Positions 17,707 to 26,475 of a DNA stretch of 62,293 bases are shown here, piece by piece. Within the stretch, counting starts at the first letter, position 1. Every line of letters starts with the position of its first letter. Position numbers and translations under genes: made by a program. The stretch spans positions 1-62,293 of the forward strand of contig JAEMQS010000021.1 of assembly GCA_016463765.1 (NCBI GenBank), given 5' to 3'. The stretch comes from Solirubrobacteraceae bacterium (lineage in GTDB: Bacteria > Actinomycetota > Thermoleophilia > Solirubrobacterales > Solirubrobacteraceae). The notes below the pieces were generated by a model. That model had not been told where the DNA came from. It did no database searches and saw nothing but the letters and a program-made list of their open reading frames with translations.

Positions 17707-19614
17707 ATGCGTACAACGTTCGTGCCCGCCGCCGCCACCGAGGTCGGCGGTGCGCCGGTCCGTGACATTCTCATTGTCGGCGGAAGTATCTCGGTTCTCA
17801 CGATCCTCACGCTGGCGCTGGTTCTGTCTTATCGACGAGGAGACGCCCGTGGTCTTCGTCAGGTCGAGGGTGTGGTTGAGCGCGTACTGGGGATTCCAGG
17901 TTGGGCGGCGATCCCGAGCATCGCGGCGATCGGCAGCTCACTGCTCGCGTTCGCCGGCGGCTTCTGGGACATCGGTGTCCACATCGACATCGGGCGTGAC
18001 GAAGGGCCGCTCGGCACCGTTGCGCACTACCCGTTCATGTTCGGACTGATCGGCCTCTTCCTTTCCGGCGTACTGGCCGTCGGCATGACCCCCACGGACA
18101 GGTCTGCCTCAAGCGCCGCCGGGGTTGAGGTGCCGAGCTTCGGTCGCGTGTCCGCTGCTGCGCTGCTACTCGCCGCGGGGGGGAGCTTCGCGCTCCTAGG
18201 CTTTCCGCTGGACGATCTCTGGCACCGACTGTTCGGTCAGGATGTCACGCTGTGGGGCCCGACGCACGTGATGTTCTTCGGGGGCGGGCTCGCGGGCGCG
18301 TTCGGTGCCACCTTGCTGCTCGTCGAGGGCGCTCGGGCCGCCGGGAAAGAGCCATTCTCCGGTGTGGGCCTGTGGGCTCGGCCGCTCCCGCTCGTGGCGC
18401 CGATCCTCGGCGGCATGCTGCTGTTCATCGGCACGCACGCCACCGACGAGTTCAACTGGGCGGTTCCCCAGTACCGAATGATCTGGCAGCCGATCCTCCT
18501 GGTCTTCTTCTCTACCGCTGGCCTTGTCGCCGCACGCATGCTGACGGCACGCGGAGGTGCACTGCTGGCACTGGCCATCTACCTGCCCATCCAGGTGCTG
18601 CTCGCGACCCTCATCGGCGGCCCGCTGGAGCGCACGCCGCCTGCCTATCCGCTCTTCATCGTAGAGGCCCTGCTGGTAGAGGCCGTCGCGTTTCGCGCGA
18701 GCCCGCGTCAGGCGCTCCGGGTCGGTGTCGTTGCGGGCGCGCTCGTCGGCACGGTGGGGTTCTGGGCCGAGTATGGGTGGTCGCACATCGCGATGCCGCT
18801 GCCCTGGCAGCCGGGCCTGCTGCCTGAGGCAATCCCGGCGGCGCTGCTCGCCGGAGTCACCGGTGGTGTGCTCGCTGCGATGCTCGTGCACGCGCTTCGC
18901 GGCACGCTCGGCATCGTCCCGCGTCCGCTCGCCGTCTCTGTGCTCGCCGCCGCTGGCGCGGTCGGGTTGGCCGCCAACGCCGCGATTCTGGATGCCCCGA
19001 AGGGCGTCACGGCTGCCATGGAGCTCTCGAACGTGAGGGAGGTTTCCGATGCGGCGGGTGGCGGGCCGACGACGGTGGCGGACCTCGCGGTCCGTATCAA
19101 CCGGGCCGATCTCACCGAGAACCCGACATGGCTCTACGTCCTGGGCTGGCAGGGCGGTGGGCGCTTCGAGAATCGCCTCGTCGACCGCGGCGACGGATGG
19201 CTGCGCAGCACTGCGCCGGTGCCAATCGGCGGAACGTGGAAGACCTTCGTTCGCGTGCACAAGGGGCGCACGACGTTGGCCGCGCCCGTGCGCATGCCCG
19301 CAGACCCGGCGCTGGATTTCGCCGGGTTCCCGGCTCGCGCGTCGATCACCCGAGAGTTCGCCCGCGACACGACGTTCTTCCAGGTTGAGCGCCGCGATGA
19401 CGCGCCGCGGTGGGCGTGGACGCCCGCTTCGATCCTGGTCCTGTCGCTGAACATCTTCCTGATGGTGCTCGTGGCGGTTGTCGCGGTGCGCATCGGCAAG
19501 CTCGGCGCAGCGATTGAGGACGACGACTCGTCGTCGGCGACCAGCAATCAGACGACCCCGGTCACTTCGGTTCGCTGGGAGGCGCCGGCGGGAACGCCGG
19601 CCGGTTCCCGGTGA
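17707..19614 (+). CDS. Polytopic membrane protein of unknown function with conserved-looking His/Asp motifs
   Basis: The protein has 635 aa and GAGGAG 9 bases upstream of the ATG. About twelve hydrophobic helices span residues 20-440; a soluble, probably extracytoplasmic domain of about 140 residues follows (with NPTWLYVLGWQGGGRFENRL), then a last helix near 580. Two polar clusters stand out: FWDIGVHIDIGRD with a later AHYPF (residues 86-110), and DDLWHRLFGQD with WGPTHVMFF (169-191), plus GTHATDEFNW further on. Repeated Trp-Asp-His patterns at membrane edges are typical of metal-binding membrane enzymes or redox proteins, but I recognise no family. It lies 68 bp after the monooxygenase gene in the same direction, so it may be part of the same operon. 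Confidence 0.72.
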   Translation: MRTTFVPAAATEVGGAPVRDILIVGGSISVLTILTLALVLSYRRGDARGLRQVEGVVERVLGIPGWAAIPSIAAIGSSLLAFAGGFWDIGVHIDIGRDEGPLGTVAHYPFMFGLIGLFLSGVLAVGMTPTDRSASSAAGVEVPSFGRVSAAALLLAAGGSFALLGFPLDDLWHRLFGQDVTLWGPTHVMFFGGGLAGAFGATLLLVEGARAAGKEPFSGVGLWARPLPLVAPILGGMLLFIGTHATDEFNWAVPQYRMIWQPILLVFFSTAGLVAARMLTARGGALLALAIYLPIQVLLATLIGGPLERTPPAYPLFIVEALLVEAVAFRASPRQALRVGVVAGALVGTVGFWAEYGWSHIAMPLPWQPGLLPEAIPAALLAGVTGGVLAAMLVHALRGTLGIVPRPLAVSVLAAAGAVGLAANAAILDAPKGVTAAMELSNVREVSDAAGGGPTTVADLAVRINRADLTENPTWLYVLGWQGGGRFENRLVDRGDGWLRSTAPVPIGGTWKTFVRVHKGRTTLAAPVRMPADPALDFAGFPARASITREFARDTTFFQVERRDDAPRWAWTPASILVLSLNIFLMVLVAVVAVRIGKLGAAIEDDDSSSATSNQTTPVTSVRWEAPAGTPAGSR

Positions 19615-19737
19615 GGTGAAGAGCGTGCGCCCAGAACACCCGAGCCCAGCAGCGGAGGCTGTCGCGGGCCTCGGACCGAACCAGGCCGCTTGGCGGGGTG
19701 CGCTGCGGTGTCGAGGGTCCCGCGCGACACCTTTCCC

Positions 19738-19968
19738 ATGTTGGTCATAGCCCATGCCACACACTGGTTGACGAGTGCCGCGTTCGCCATGCCGGTGGTG
19801 CTGGTGCCGCTCGCGCTCTTCGGCATGACGCTTCTGGAGCGGCGCCGCGCCAAGCAGCCAGGGGCTGGGGCCCGCGGCGGCAGAGACGCGCCAACTTCGC
19901 GCCGCCGTGAACATCCGCCGCGTGCAGGGCACTCAGGGCATCGCCTGGGCCCGCGCCGTCGTCGGTGA
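19738..19968 (+). CDS. Small single-TM protein
   Basis: ATG 19738 opens 76 codons: MLVIAHATHWLTSAAFAMPV then VLVPLALFGMTLLERRRAKQ, a convincing amphipathic start plus one membrane helix with a basic stop-transfer. An Arg/Gly/Pro-rich tail follows that may be low-value translation. It lies 123 bp downstream of the polytopic membrane protein and could be an accessory subunit of it. No strong ribosome binding site is present, so the call is tentative. From 19969 to the IS1380-type element at 20154 nothing is recognisable. Confidence 0.45.
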   Translation: MLVIAHATHWLTSAAFAMPVVLVPLALFGMTLLERRRAKQPGAGARGGRDAPTSRRREHPPRAGHSGHRLGPRRRR

Positions 19969-20153
19969 GGACGCAGAAGGGCGCGCTGTTCAGAGCCTTC
20001 GTGTCAGGGCCCCCTTCGCGCGCCCCGTCTGGGAGGTGACCCAGACCCCGTCGTAGGCGCGCGCGGGTGACCCGACCGCCGTGTCCCGGGCGGCCGAGGT
20101 TGGGCCCGCGGCGGGGCGTGGCCCCGTCGTCCACCCCGGACACACCGATCCTA

Positions 20154-21354
20154 AGCCTCGATCCACCGTTTGATCGCGGTCGGGCGCGTCAGCGGCCGAT
20201 CGTGGTGATCTTGATGGCGTGAGCGGGGCTGTGGTGGGTCGAGCGGCGGGGTGCTTGGTGGTGGGGCTGGTTCGAGCGGTCAGAGAGCGTCCCCGGGGCG
20301 GGGTTGTGGGCAGGCCGGGGCCGGGCTCGTTGCTGCGGCTGGTCTTCGCGGGCGCCCGGCGGGTTCAGGCCGGCGGCGGCAGCGCCCGGAGCCGTCCGAG
20401 CGCGGCGAGGAACTCGGTGGCCCAGGGCCAGCGGGCCGGCAATCGCAGGGTTGTCCTGCGGCCGGATCGGGTGAGGCGGCCGGGGATCGTGATGAGTCGG
20501 CGGCGCAGTGTCCGGGCGGTGCGGATGGTGCCGGCGGGCAGCGTGAGGAGTTGAGTCCACCTGAGCAGGTTGTGCGCGAGGGCGGCGATGACCGTCCAGG
20601 CGGCGTTGGCGGTGAACCTGCCGGAGGGGAAGTGCGCGAGTGCTTGGTCTTTGAGGTCACGGATCGCGAGCTCGACGACGGCGTGCGCTCGGTGGCCGAC
20701 CTCCACGAGTTCGAGCGGTTCGGTGCGGTTGGTGATGAACGCGAAGTGCCGCCAGTCCGGCCACATCACCGCCTGCGCGCCGAGCAGTCGAGTGCGGCGA
20801 ACGACCAGCCGCCAGTCACCGATCTGGGTCTCGGCGATCTGCGCCTCGCCGCCGGCAGGGCAGTCCTCAAGCGGCCGCCAGTCGCTCTCGCAGATCGCGG
20901 CGATCGCTGCTGGGACCTGGCCCTGGCGGCGCACCCCGATCGAGTACTCCCAGCCCGCCCGCTCGAGCTTGGCGATGAGCTTCTTGTTCCAGAACCCCGA
21001 ATCCGCGCGCAGGAGTTTCGGGCCGGTCGCGCCCGCGCGCTGGACGCGCGGGATGAGTTCTTCGACGAACCGCAGCGCCCCGCGGGCGGTGTTCGCCGAT
21101 CCCTTCCTCGCGCGGATGTGCAGCACCTCGCCGGTGTCCGCGCGAGTCGCCAACAGCGGGTGGTAGCCGCGCTTTCCGGTGTAGCCGAAGCTGGCGCCCT
21201 GCTTGGCATAGCCGTGGACCTCCACAACCGTCGCATCGTTCACCATGAGGGTGACCTCCTGAGCGGGGCCGCGGCGGGCCGCAACCGCCGCTACCAAGCC
21301 CTGCTTGGGAGGTCACTCCACCCGATCACCCGGACGAAACGGTGGATCGAGGCT
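20154..21354 (-). mobile_element. IS1380-type element, shortened, with 18-bp inverted repeats
   Basis: The left end AGCCTCGATCCACCGTTT (20154-20171) is repeated exactly in inverted orientation at 21337-21354. TAA flanks both ends (20152-20154 and 21354-21356, sharing the edge base), a possible short target duplication. The 1.2-kb length is below the usual 1.5-1.7 kb, matching loss of the transposase N-terminus. The right end abuts the last codon of the P450 gene, whose TAG stop spans the junction. Confidence 0.8.
20365..21297 (-). pseudogene. IS1380-family transposase, N-terminally truncated
   Basis: The 310 codons cover the catalytic half of an IS1380 transposase. LMVNDATVVEVHG holds the first catalytic Asp, LLRADSGFWNKKLIAKLERA the second, and AVVELAIRDLKDQALAHFPS the Glu region, followed by the C-terminal AAWTVIAALAHNLLRWTQLL. 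Family members have about 400-480 aa, with an N-terminal DNA-binding region of some 120-150 aa that is absent here. An in-frame TGA lies just upstream of the TTG at 21297, and the inverted repeat follows within 40 bp. It is therefore probably a dead internal-deletion derivative, perhaps mobilised in trans because its ends are intact. Confidence 0.8.
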
Positions 21355-22585
21355 AACCCGCGGTGAATGCAACGGGCATCTCCTTGAGCTGGTTGACAAA
21401 GCACGAGCGCGTCCGCCGCGGCTCACCCGCCAGGCGGATGTCCGGGAATCGCGTGAGCGTCTCCTCGAAGAGCACGCGCAGCTCGAGTCGGGCCAGCGCG
21501 GCGCCCAGGCAGAAATGCCGGCCGCCGGCGCCGAACGCCTGGTGCTCGGTGCGCCGCCGGATGTCGAAGTGATCGGGGTTCTCGATGACTGTTTCGTCGC
21601 GGTTGCTCGATACGTACCAGAGCACGACCTTGTCACCCTCGCGGATTGTCGTCCCGTGGAGCTCGACATCGCGCTGCGCTGTGCGACGGAAGTGCGCGAA
21701 CGCTGGGAAGCACCGCAGTGATTCCTCCACGAGGCCGGGGATCAGCGACAGATCGTTCTTGACCATCTCCAACTGCTGCGGGTCGCGGAGGAGCGCGAGC
21801 ATCCCGCTGGCAAAGGTGGACCGGGTCGAGTCGTTGCCTGCGGCCGCGAGCAGCCCGATCCCTGTGAAGATCTCGATGTCGTTGAGCCGCTCGCCATCGA
21901 CCTCTGCGTGCGCGAGGACGGTGAGCAGATCATCGGCGGGCTGGTCTCGGCGCGCGGCGACCTGCTCCATGAACTCACCGAACGCGACCTCAATCGTCGC
22001 GGCGACCTCCTCGAAACCGGGTGAGACTTCGTCGTCTCCGAACGCCAGTACCATGTTCACGCGTTCGGCGTTCTTCGCGTCGTCGGCCTCGTCGGTTCCA
22101 ATGAACGAGCCGATGACCCGGGAGACGACCGGCTGGGTGACGTCGGTCACCAGGTCGCACCGACCCTGTGAGGCGACACGGTCGAGTGCGTTCGTCACGA
22201 TGCCGCGAATGCGGTCTTCATGCTCGCTGATGCGAGCAGGCGTGAACCCTCGCTGGAAGATGGCTTTGATCCGGTCGTGGCGCGGTGGGTCCATCGAGAT
22301 CATCTGCTGCTGCTGCATGACGAGCGGCAGCCCAGGCTCGTCGAGGAGCAGGATTCCACCGCGCTCGGAGGAGAACGTGGAGAAGTCCCGGCTGATTTCG
22401 TGGATGTCCTTCCACCGTGTGATCGACCAGAAGCCGGCCTCGTCCGGGTAGTCACTGAGTGGGCTCCAGTGAACCGGCGCGTCGCGTCGAAGTCGCGCGA
22501 ACAGATCGAACGGCGGGCCCTCATCCCAGAGGGAAAGGTCGCTCAGGTCGAGGGCTTGCAGGTCGTTCTCGACGATGACGCTCAT
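21353..22585 (-). CDS. Cytochrome P450 (A), paralogue of the P450 at 28698
   Basis: The 410-aa bacterial P450 has I-helix oxygen-activation motif AGNDST (residues 249-254), ExxR (E288-R291) and heme loop FGAGGRHFCLG with Cys359 as the axial ligand. The N-terminus (SLWDEGPPFDLFARLRRDAP) and motif spacing are nearly identical to those of the P450 encoded at 28698-29927, so they are paralogues. Both resemble the CYP124/125/142 type that hydroxylates steroid or branched-lipid side chains. ATG 22585 has AGGAGG 7 bases upstream. The TAG stop is formed across the junction with the IS1380-type element, so the native C-terminus may have lost a few residues. No ferredoxin gene is nearby. Confidence 0.93.
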   Translation of the reverse strand: MSVIVENDLQALDLSDLSLWDEGPPFDLFARLRRDAPVHWSPLSDYPDEAGFWSITRWKDIHEISRDFSTFSSERGGILLLDEPGLPLVMQQQQMISMDPPRHDRIKAIFQRGFTPARISEHEDRIRGIVTNALDRVASQGRCDLVTDVTQPVVSRVIGSFIGTDEADDAKNAERVNMVLAFGDDEVSPGFEEVAATIEVAFGEFMEQVAARRDQPADDLLTVLAHAEVDGERLNDIEIFTGIGLLAAAGNDSTRSTFASGMLALLRDPQQLEMVKNDLSLIPGLVEESLRCFPAFAHFRRTAQRDVELHGTTIREGDKVVLWYVSSNRDETVIENPDHFDIRRRTEHQAFGAGGRHFCLGAALARLELRVLFEETLTRFPDIRLAGEPRRTRSCFVNQLKEMPVAFTAG

Positions 22586-22668
22586 GGTCAACCTCCTCGG
22601 TTCTCGCCGGGAATCCGGCGCGGTTTGGAGCGGTGCTCAGGGTGCGAACCGCGAGCACGGCAAAGTGT

Positions 22669-22678
22669 ACCGATCGGT
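22669..22678. promoter_or_regulatory. Palindrome ACCGATCGGT between divergent P450 and BtrH-like genes
   Basis: A perfect 10-bp palindrome lies in the 116-bp divergent region, 83 bp from the P450 start and 24 bp from the BtrH-like start. TAACGT at 22688-22693 could be the -10 of a nearly leaderless BtrH transcript. It resembles TetR half-site spacing; the regulator may be the TetR at 24194. Confidence 0.5.
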
Positions 22679-22701
22679 GGCTTTCGGTAACGTGCTCGAT
22701 C

Positions 22702-23709
22702 ATGCGCACGGCTGCTGAGACCTTTCCCCATCGCCGCGCCGGCCACTGCGGCTCGGGCGCGCTCCGCGATCTGCTGGAGCATCGCGGCCTCGACTTCGGG
22801 TCTGGCCCGCTGTCGGAGGGGGTGGTGTTCGGGCTGGCCGGTGGGCTGGGCTTCTTCTTTGCGGAGATCCCGCAGATGGCACCGCCCATGTACCTGGTGG
22901 GACGCACAGGCGATCTCGAGCGTGATGTCGCCGCGCATCTGAATGCCGGAATCGAGGTCCGGGAGACCGATGATCCTGTCGAGGGATGGGCGTGGGTGAC
23001 GGACGAGATCGATGCCGGCCGGCCGCCGATGGTGTGGGCGGACATCGCCGAGCTCGAGTACCTGCGTGTGCGCATGAGCAACACGCGCCACGACATCGTC
23101 GTCGTCGATTACGACAGCGCCGCGCAGGTTGCGTGGATCGCCGATAACGACCGCGACGAGCTGCAGCGGTGCTCACTGGAGTCACTGGCGGCGGCCCGGA
23201 ACTCCAACGGATTTCCCGGGCCGAATCGCCACACCACCTTCCTGTACCGCTGGCCTGATCGGCTCCCCGACCCCGATATCGCGACGCAGCGGGCGATGGC
23301 GTGCGCGGTTCGGAACATGCGGACCGCCCCCGCGTCGGTGGGGGGGCTCGACGGGGGACTTGGGCTGGCCGGCGTGATCGCGTTTTGCGAAAGCTACCCG
23401 CGCTGGCCTGAGACGTTCGCGACCAGCATGGACGAGGTGCTTCGGGGCCTGCGAGTGTTCATCGTCAAGGCCGGGACGGGAGGGGCCATGTTCCGCTCTC
23501 TCCACGCCGAGTTCCTGCGCGAGATGGCGGACACAGTCGGCGGACCTGCGCTTCTGGCGGCGGCGTCGATTTACGAGGAACTGGCCGCGCAATGGGTCGA
23601 CCTCGCCACGTGCGCGGAGGCGGGCGATCACGCGGCGGGGCTGCCGCTCGTCGAGCGGATCGGGCGCCTCGAAGTTTCCGGTGTCGCCGCGATGGAAGCG
23701 GCGCTGTGA
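22702..23709 (+). CDS. BtrH N-terminal domain / DUF4872 protein
   Basis: The 335-aa protein begins MRTAAETFPHRRAGHCGSGA, then LRDLLEHRGLDFG and SEGVVFGLAGGLGFFF, the pattern of the BtrH N-terminal domain. That domain is a papain-like fold named after the butirosin acyltransferase, with Cys40 or thereabouts in HCGS as likely nucleophile and His/Asp in RHDIVVVDYD. The second half matches the DUF4872 type that usually accompanies it. BtrH transfers an acyl group from a carrier protein to an amine. Here the gene is coupled by GTGA to a thioesterase, which suggests acyl-thioester chemistry; this is inference. A weak upstream site and a -10 about 8 bases before the ATG fit leaderless expression. 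Confidence 0.78.
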   Translation: MRTAAETFPHRRAGHCGSGALRDLLEHRGLDFGSGPLSEGVVFGLAGGLGFFFAEIPQMAPPMYLVGRTGDLERDVAAHLNAGIEVRETDDPVEGWAWVTDEIDAGRPPMVWADIAELEYLRVRMSNTRHDIVVVDYDSAAQVAWIADNDRDELQRCSLESLAAARNSNGFPGPNRHTTFLYRWPDRLPDPDIATQRAMACAVRNMRTAPASVGGLDGGLGLAGVIAFCESYPRWPETFATSMDEVLRGLRVFIVKAGTGGAMFRSLHAEFLREMADTVGGPALLAAASIYEELAAQWVDLATCAEAGDHAAGLPLVERIGRLEVSGVAAMEAAL

Positions 23710-24188
23710 GCGCGCCAAGGGGTCGCGCGATCCCGCCTCACCACGCGAAGTGCTTCGGCTGTGGCCCCGAGAACCCAGCCGGGCTGCAGATGCGCATGTG
23801 GCAGGAGGACGATCGCGCGTGCGCAGAGCTCGTGCTCGATACCCGCCACGAGGGCGCCCCCGGATTCGCGCACGGTGGCGCCGTGGCGGCGGCCCTGGAT
23901 GACCTGTTCGGCGGGGTCCTGGTAATCCTCCGCATCCCGGCTGTGACGGCCAAGCTCCGTGTGGACTACCGGGCGCCCGTGCTGCTCGGGCGAGCGCTGC
24001 AGCTGAGCGGCTCCTGCACCCGCAGGGATGGACGCAAGCTGACGATGCAGGGCTCGATCTTCGACCGAGACCGTCTGGTCGCCGAGGCGCAGGCCCTGTT
24101 CGTCGAGGTCGCCGTGGATCACTTTCGTCAGAGCGGCAAAGGCGGCATGGAGCAGTGGGGAGTCGATCGGGTCGAGCAGCCGGGCTAA
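23706..24188 (+). CDS. PaaI-type hotdog thioesterase
   Basis: GTG 23706 overlaps the previous stop by 4 bp. The 160-aa product has the typical CFGCGPENPAGLQMRMW start (residues about 17-33) and the active-site region FAHGGAVAAALDDLFGG (about 56-72). It ends with strands TAKLRVDYRAPVLLGRAL and EAQALFVEV. Hotdog thioesterases of this group hydrolyse small or aromatic acyl-CoAs. Position directly behind the BtrH-like gene suggests they act on the same thioester. It ends 5 bp before the convergent TetR gene. Confidence 0.85.
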   Translation: MSAPRGRAIPPHHAKCFGCGPENPAGLQMRMWQEDDRACAELVLDTRHEGAPGFAHGGAVAAALDDLFGGVLVILRIPAVTAKLRVDYRAPVLLGRALQLSGSCTRRDGRKLTMQGSIFDRDRLVAEAQALFVEVAVDHFRQSGKGGMEQWGVDRVEQPG

Positions 24189-24193
24189 CTGCG

Positions 24194-24811
24194 TCACGCT
24201 CCGGGCGGCACCGACGAGACACCCTCGAGGAACACGCGGAACTCCGCGATGCCGTCGTGCAGGTCCGGCGTACTCCCGCGCTCGACATACTCCAGGATCA
24301 GCCCCTGGATACCGGCCAGGATGAGGACGTCAAGCGCCGGCCGACGCATATGGAGGACGCGTCCGCGGGCCAGCGCGTTGTCGATGAGCATCGCGATCAC
24401 GGCGCGCATGCGATCGGTGATGTAGTTGGCGGCAGGGCGCAGCCCGTCGTTGGTGATCGCCTCGGTACGCAGGCCGAACCATGCCACGAGCAGGGCTCGA
24501 TCACTGGTGATCGCCTCCCACATACGCTCGAATCCGCGGGCGACGATGTCGGCTGGCTCCTCAAGCCCAAGCACACTCTGCTCAATCTGGTCGACCAGGC
24601 GCCCGCCGACGACTCGGACGACATGATCGAACAGGCCGTCACGTGAGCCGAAGTAGTAGACGACGGCACGTTTGCCAAGTGCGGACTCGTCGCCGACACG
24701 CTGGAGCGAGGTCCCCGCGTAACCGTCGCGGGCCAGGCAGCGGAGTGCGGCGTCGACGATCGTCTCGGCCCGCTGTTCGCCTTTTCGTGAACGTTCCGCA
24801 ACCGTCCGCAT
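24194..24811 (-). CDS. TetR-family transcriptional regulator
   Basis: The 205-aa protein has an N-terminal helix-turn-helix SLQRVGDESALGKRAVVYYF at about residues 36-55, preceded by the basic helix ETIVDAALRCLARDGYAG. The C-terminal ligand domain has no recognisable subfamily mark. ATG 24811 lies 7 nt after TAGGCT, the pattern of a leaderless transcript repeated elsewhere in the window. It is convergent with the thioesterase gene and divergent from the P450 at 24957, whose promoter palindrome it might bind. Confidence 0.85.
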   Translation of the reverse strand: MRTVAERSRKGEQRAETIVDAALRCLARDGYAGTSLQRVGDESALGKRAVVYYFGSRDGLFDHVVRVVGGRLVDQIEQSVLGLEEPADIVARGFERMWEAITSDRALLVAWFGLRTEAITNDGLRPAANYITDRMRAVIAMLIDNALARGRVLHMRRPALDVLILAGIQGLILEYVERGSTPDLHDGIAEFRVFLEGVSSVPPGA

Positions 24812-24932
24812 CGTCAAAAGCCTAGGTTACGGCTCGTGCGGGTTCACGTTCGGAGGGTCCTCTGACTCGAGCGCTGATCGCAGACCGTGGGTGACGCTGG
24901 GCAGCTCACCACCGAGCCGTCGAACCTGCGCA

Positions 24933-24961
24933 GTGAACGAGCGTTAGCGGTCTGGTATGGT
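24933..24961 (+). promoter_or_regulatory. Promoter and operator-like 16-mer before P450 (B)
   Basis: GTGAACGAGCGTTAGC at 24933-24948 resembles the palindromes at 11593 and 31344. TATGGT at 24956-24961 lies 7 nt before GTG 24969, an alternative leaderless start of the P450. The 16-mer would cover the -35 position. Confidence 0.5.
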
Positions 24962-26318
24962 TTCCACGGTGCCGACGCTCCGCGACAGCAGGACGCTTCC
25001 CCCGAAGGTTCGCCTGCCAGCGCTCGCGCAAACCGCGTGGTTCCTGAAGAGTCCGCATGGTTTCCTCGAAGACAACGCGCAGCGTCTCGGGCCCGTATTT
25101 CGTGCCCGAATCCTCGGGTTTGGGAGCGGGGACTTCGCGTTCGTCTCGGACCCGGCCCTGATCGAACGAGTGTTCACACACCGAGGGTCGAATCTGCTCG
25201 CGGGACGAGCTGCGTACACGACTATCGAGCCGGTCGGGGGTGCCAACTCGCTCTTGGTTCTTGACCCTCCCCGGCATCTTGAAGAACGCAAGCTCATGCT
25301 GCCGGCGTTTCACGGGGACCGCATGCGTTCCTACCGTGACGTTATTGCTGAAGAGACCCGAAGGTCGATAGCGTCATGGCCCTCCGGCGTGCCGTTCCCG
25401 TTGCGACCGCGCTTTGCGGAGATCGCGCTCGATGTGATCATGCGCGCGGTCTTCGGCCTTGCCCGCGGGCCGAACTACAGCGATCTTCGTGCAGCGCTGC
25501 TCTCAGTGGTTGAGAACGACCGCATGATCAGCTTGGCGCTCATGCTGCCCGCGATCAGGCGTGATGTCGGACCCTGGAGGTCGTGGTCGAATTTTCGCCG
25601 TCAGATCCGAGCGGCCGACCATCTGATCTTTCGCGAGATTGAAGAGCGCTGGAATGACCCTGACCTTGCGTCGCGAGACGACATTCTTTCGATGCTGCTG
25701 CTCGCGCGTCGGGACGATGGCTCGGCTCTGACAATGGAGGAGCTTCGTGACGAACTCGTCACCATGCTCCTGGCTGGCCACGAGACAACCGCAACGGCGC
25801 TGGCGTGGACGTTCGACCAGTTGTTCCACAATCCGCACGTGCTCGAAGAGCTCCAGGCGAACGTCGCCTCGGGCGCTCCGGACCCAGCGCTGATCGACGC
25901 GGTGATCTACGAGGCGCTCCGCGTGCGCCCGGTTATCCCATTTGTTGTGCGCACCCTCACTGAGCCGTGGGAGCTTGCGGGATTCGAGCTTCCAGCCGGG
26001 TGCACTGTCGCGCCGGCGATCTACGCTGTTCATCGGGATCCGCGCGTGTATCCCGATCCAGGTCGTTTCGATCCCACCCGATTCCTGGAACGGCGTCCGG
26101 GCACCTATGAGTGGCTGCCGTTCGGGGGAGGGACCCGCCGCTGCATCGGGGCGAGCTTCGCACTGTTCGAGATGCGCACCGTGTTGGAGACCGTGCTTGC
26201 AGAGACGACGCTGCGTCCGAACTCGGACCGCCCGGAGCGAATCCGGCGCAGGGCGTTCATGCTAGTTCCCGCACATGGAACACCGGCAGTCAGGTACCCG
26301 CTTCAGACTGCCGCTTGA
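24957..26318 (+). CDS. Cytochrome P450 (B), 453 aa, of a different class from A and C
   Basis: The motifs are I-helix AGHETT (residues 273-278), ExxR (E319-R322), the PERF-region FDPTRFLE and heme loop FGGGTRRCIG with Cys396. The longer length, the AGHETT motif and an N-terminal PKVRLPALAQTAWFL segment fit the CYP110/CYP138/CYP4-like group of bacterial P450s that oxidise fatty acids, alkanes or terpenoids. That placement is by motif style only. ATG 24957 is used here; GTG 24969, seven bases after TATGGT, is a plausible leaderless start and would remove four residues. The gene is divergent from a TetR gene and convergent with another. Confidence 0.9.
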   Translation: MVSTVPTLRDSRTLPPKVRLPALAQTAWFLKSPHGFLEDNAQRLGPVFRARILGFGSGDFAFVSDPALIERVFTHRGSNLLAGRAAYTTIEPVGGANSLLVLDPPRHLEERKLMLPAFHGDRMRSYRDVIAEETRRSIASWPSGVPFPLRPRFAEIALDVIMRAVFGLARGPNYSDLRAALLSVVENDRMISLALMLPAIRRDVGPWRSWSNFRRQIRAADHLIFREIEERWNDPDLASRDDILSMLLLARRDDGSALTMEELRDELVTMLLAGHETTATALAWTFDQLFHNPHVLEELQANVASGAPDPALIDAVIYEALRVRPVIPFVVRTLTEPWELAGFELPAGCTVAPAIYAVHRDPRVYPDPGRFDPTRFLERRPGTYEWLPFGGGTRRCIGASFALFEMRTVLETVLAETTLRPNSDRPERIRRRAFMLVPAHGTPAVRYPLQTAA

Positions 26319-26424
26319 CATGTGAGACAGTCTTCTGCGTCCCCCAACCCGAGCACATGCTCAACCAGCCGGTCGGACGCAGTTGAGCGCACGTGTCTCC
26401 TACGCGATGCGTGCGCGCCGTCGG

Positions 26425-26453
26425 GGGGTGCCGGGGTTCGTCCTCGGCACCCC
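26425..26453. terminator. Hairpin between convergent P450 (B) and TetR genes
   Basis: A 9-bp stem GGGGTGCCG / CGGCACCCC with an 11-nt loop lies 107 bp after the P450 stop and 23 bp before the end of the convergent TetR gene. It could end transcripts from both sides. Confidence 0.5.
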
Positions 26454-26475
26454 TCGACGTTTCGATGCGCTGGCG

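Noticed and set aside
18196..19932. 578-codon minus-strand open frame opposite the polytopic membrane protein
   Set aside because: Hydrophilic, Arg-rich translation without motifs; the plus strand has membrane helices in order and a ribosome binding site.
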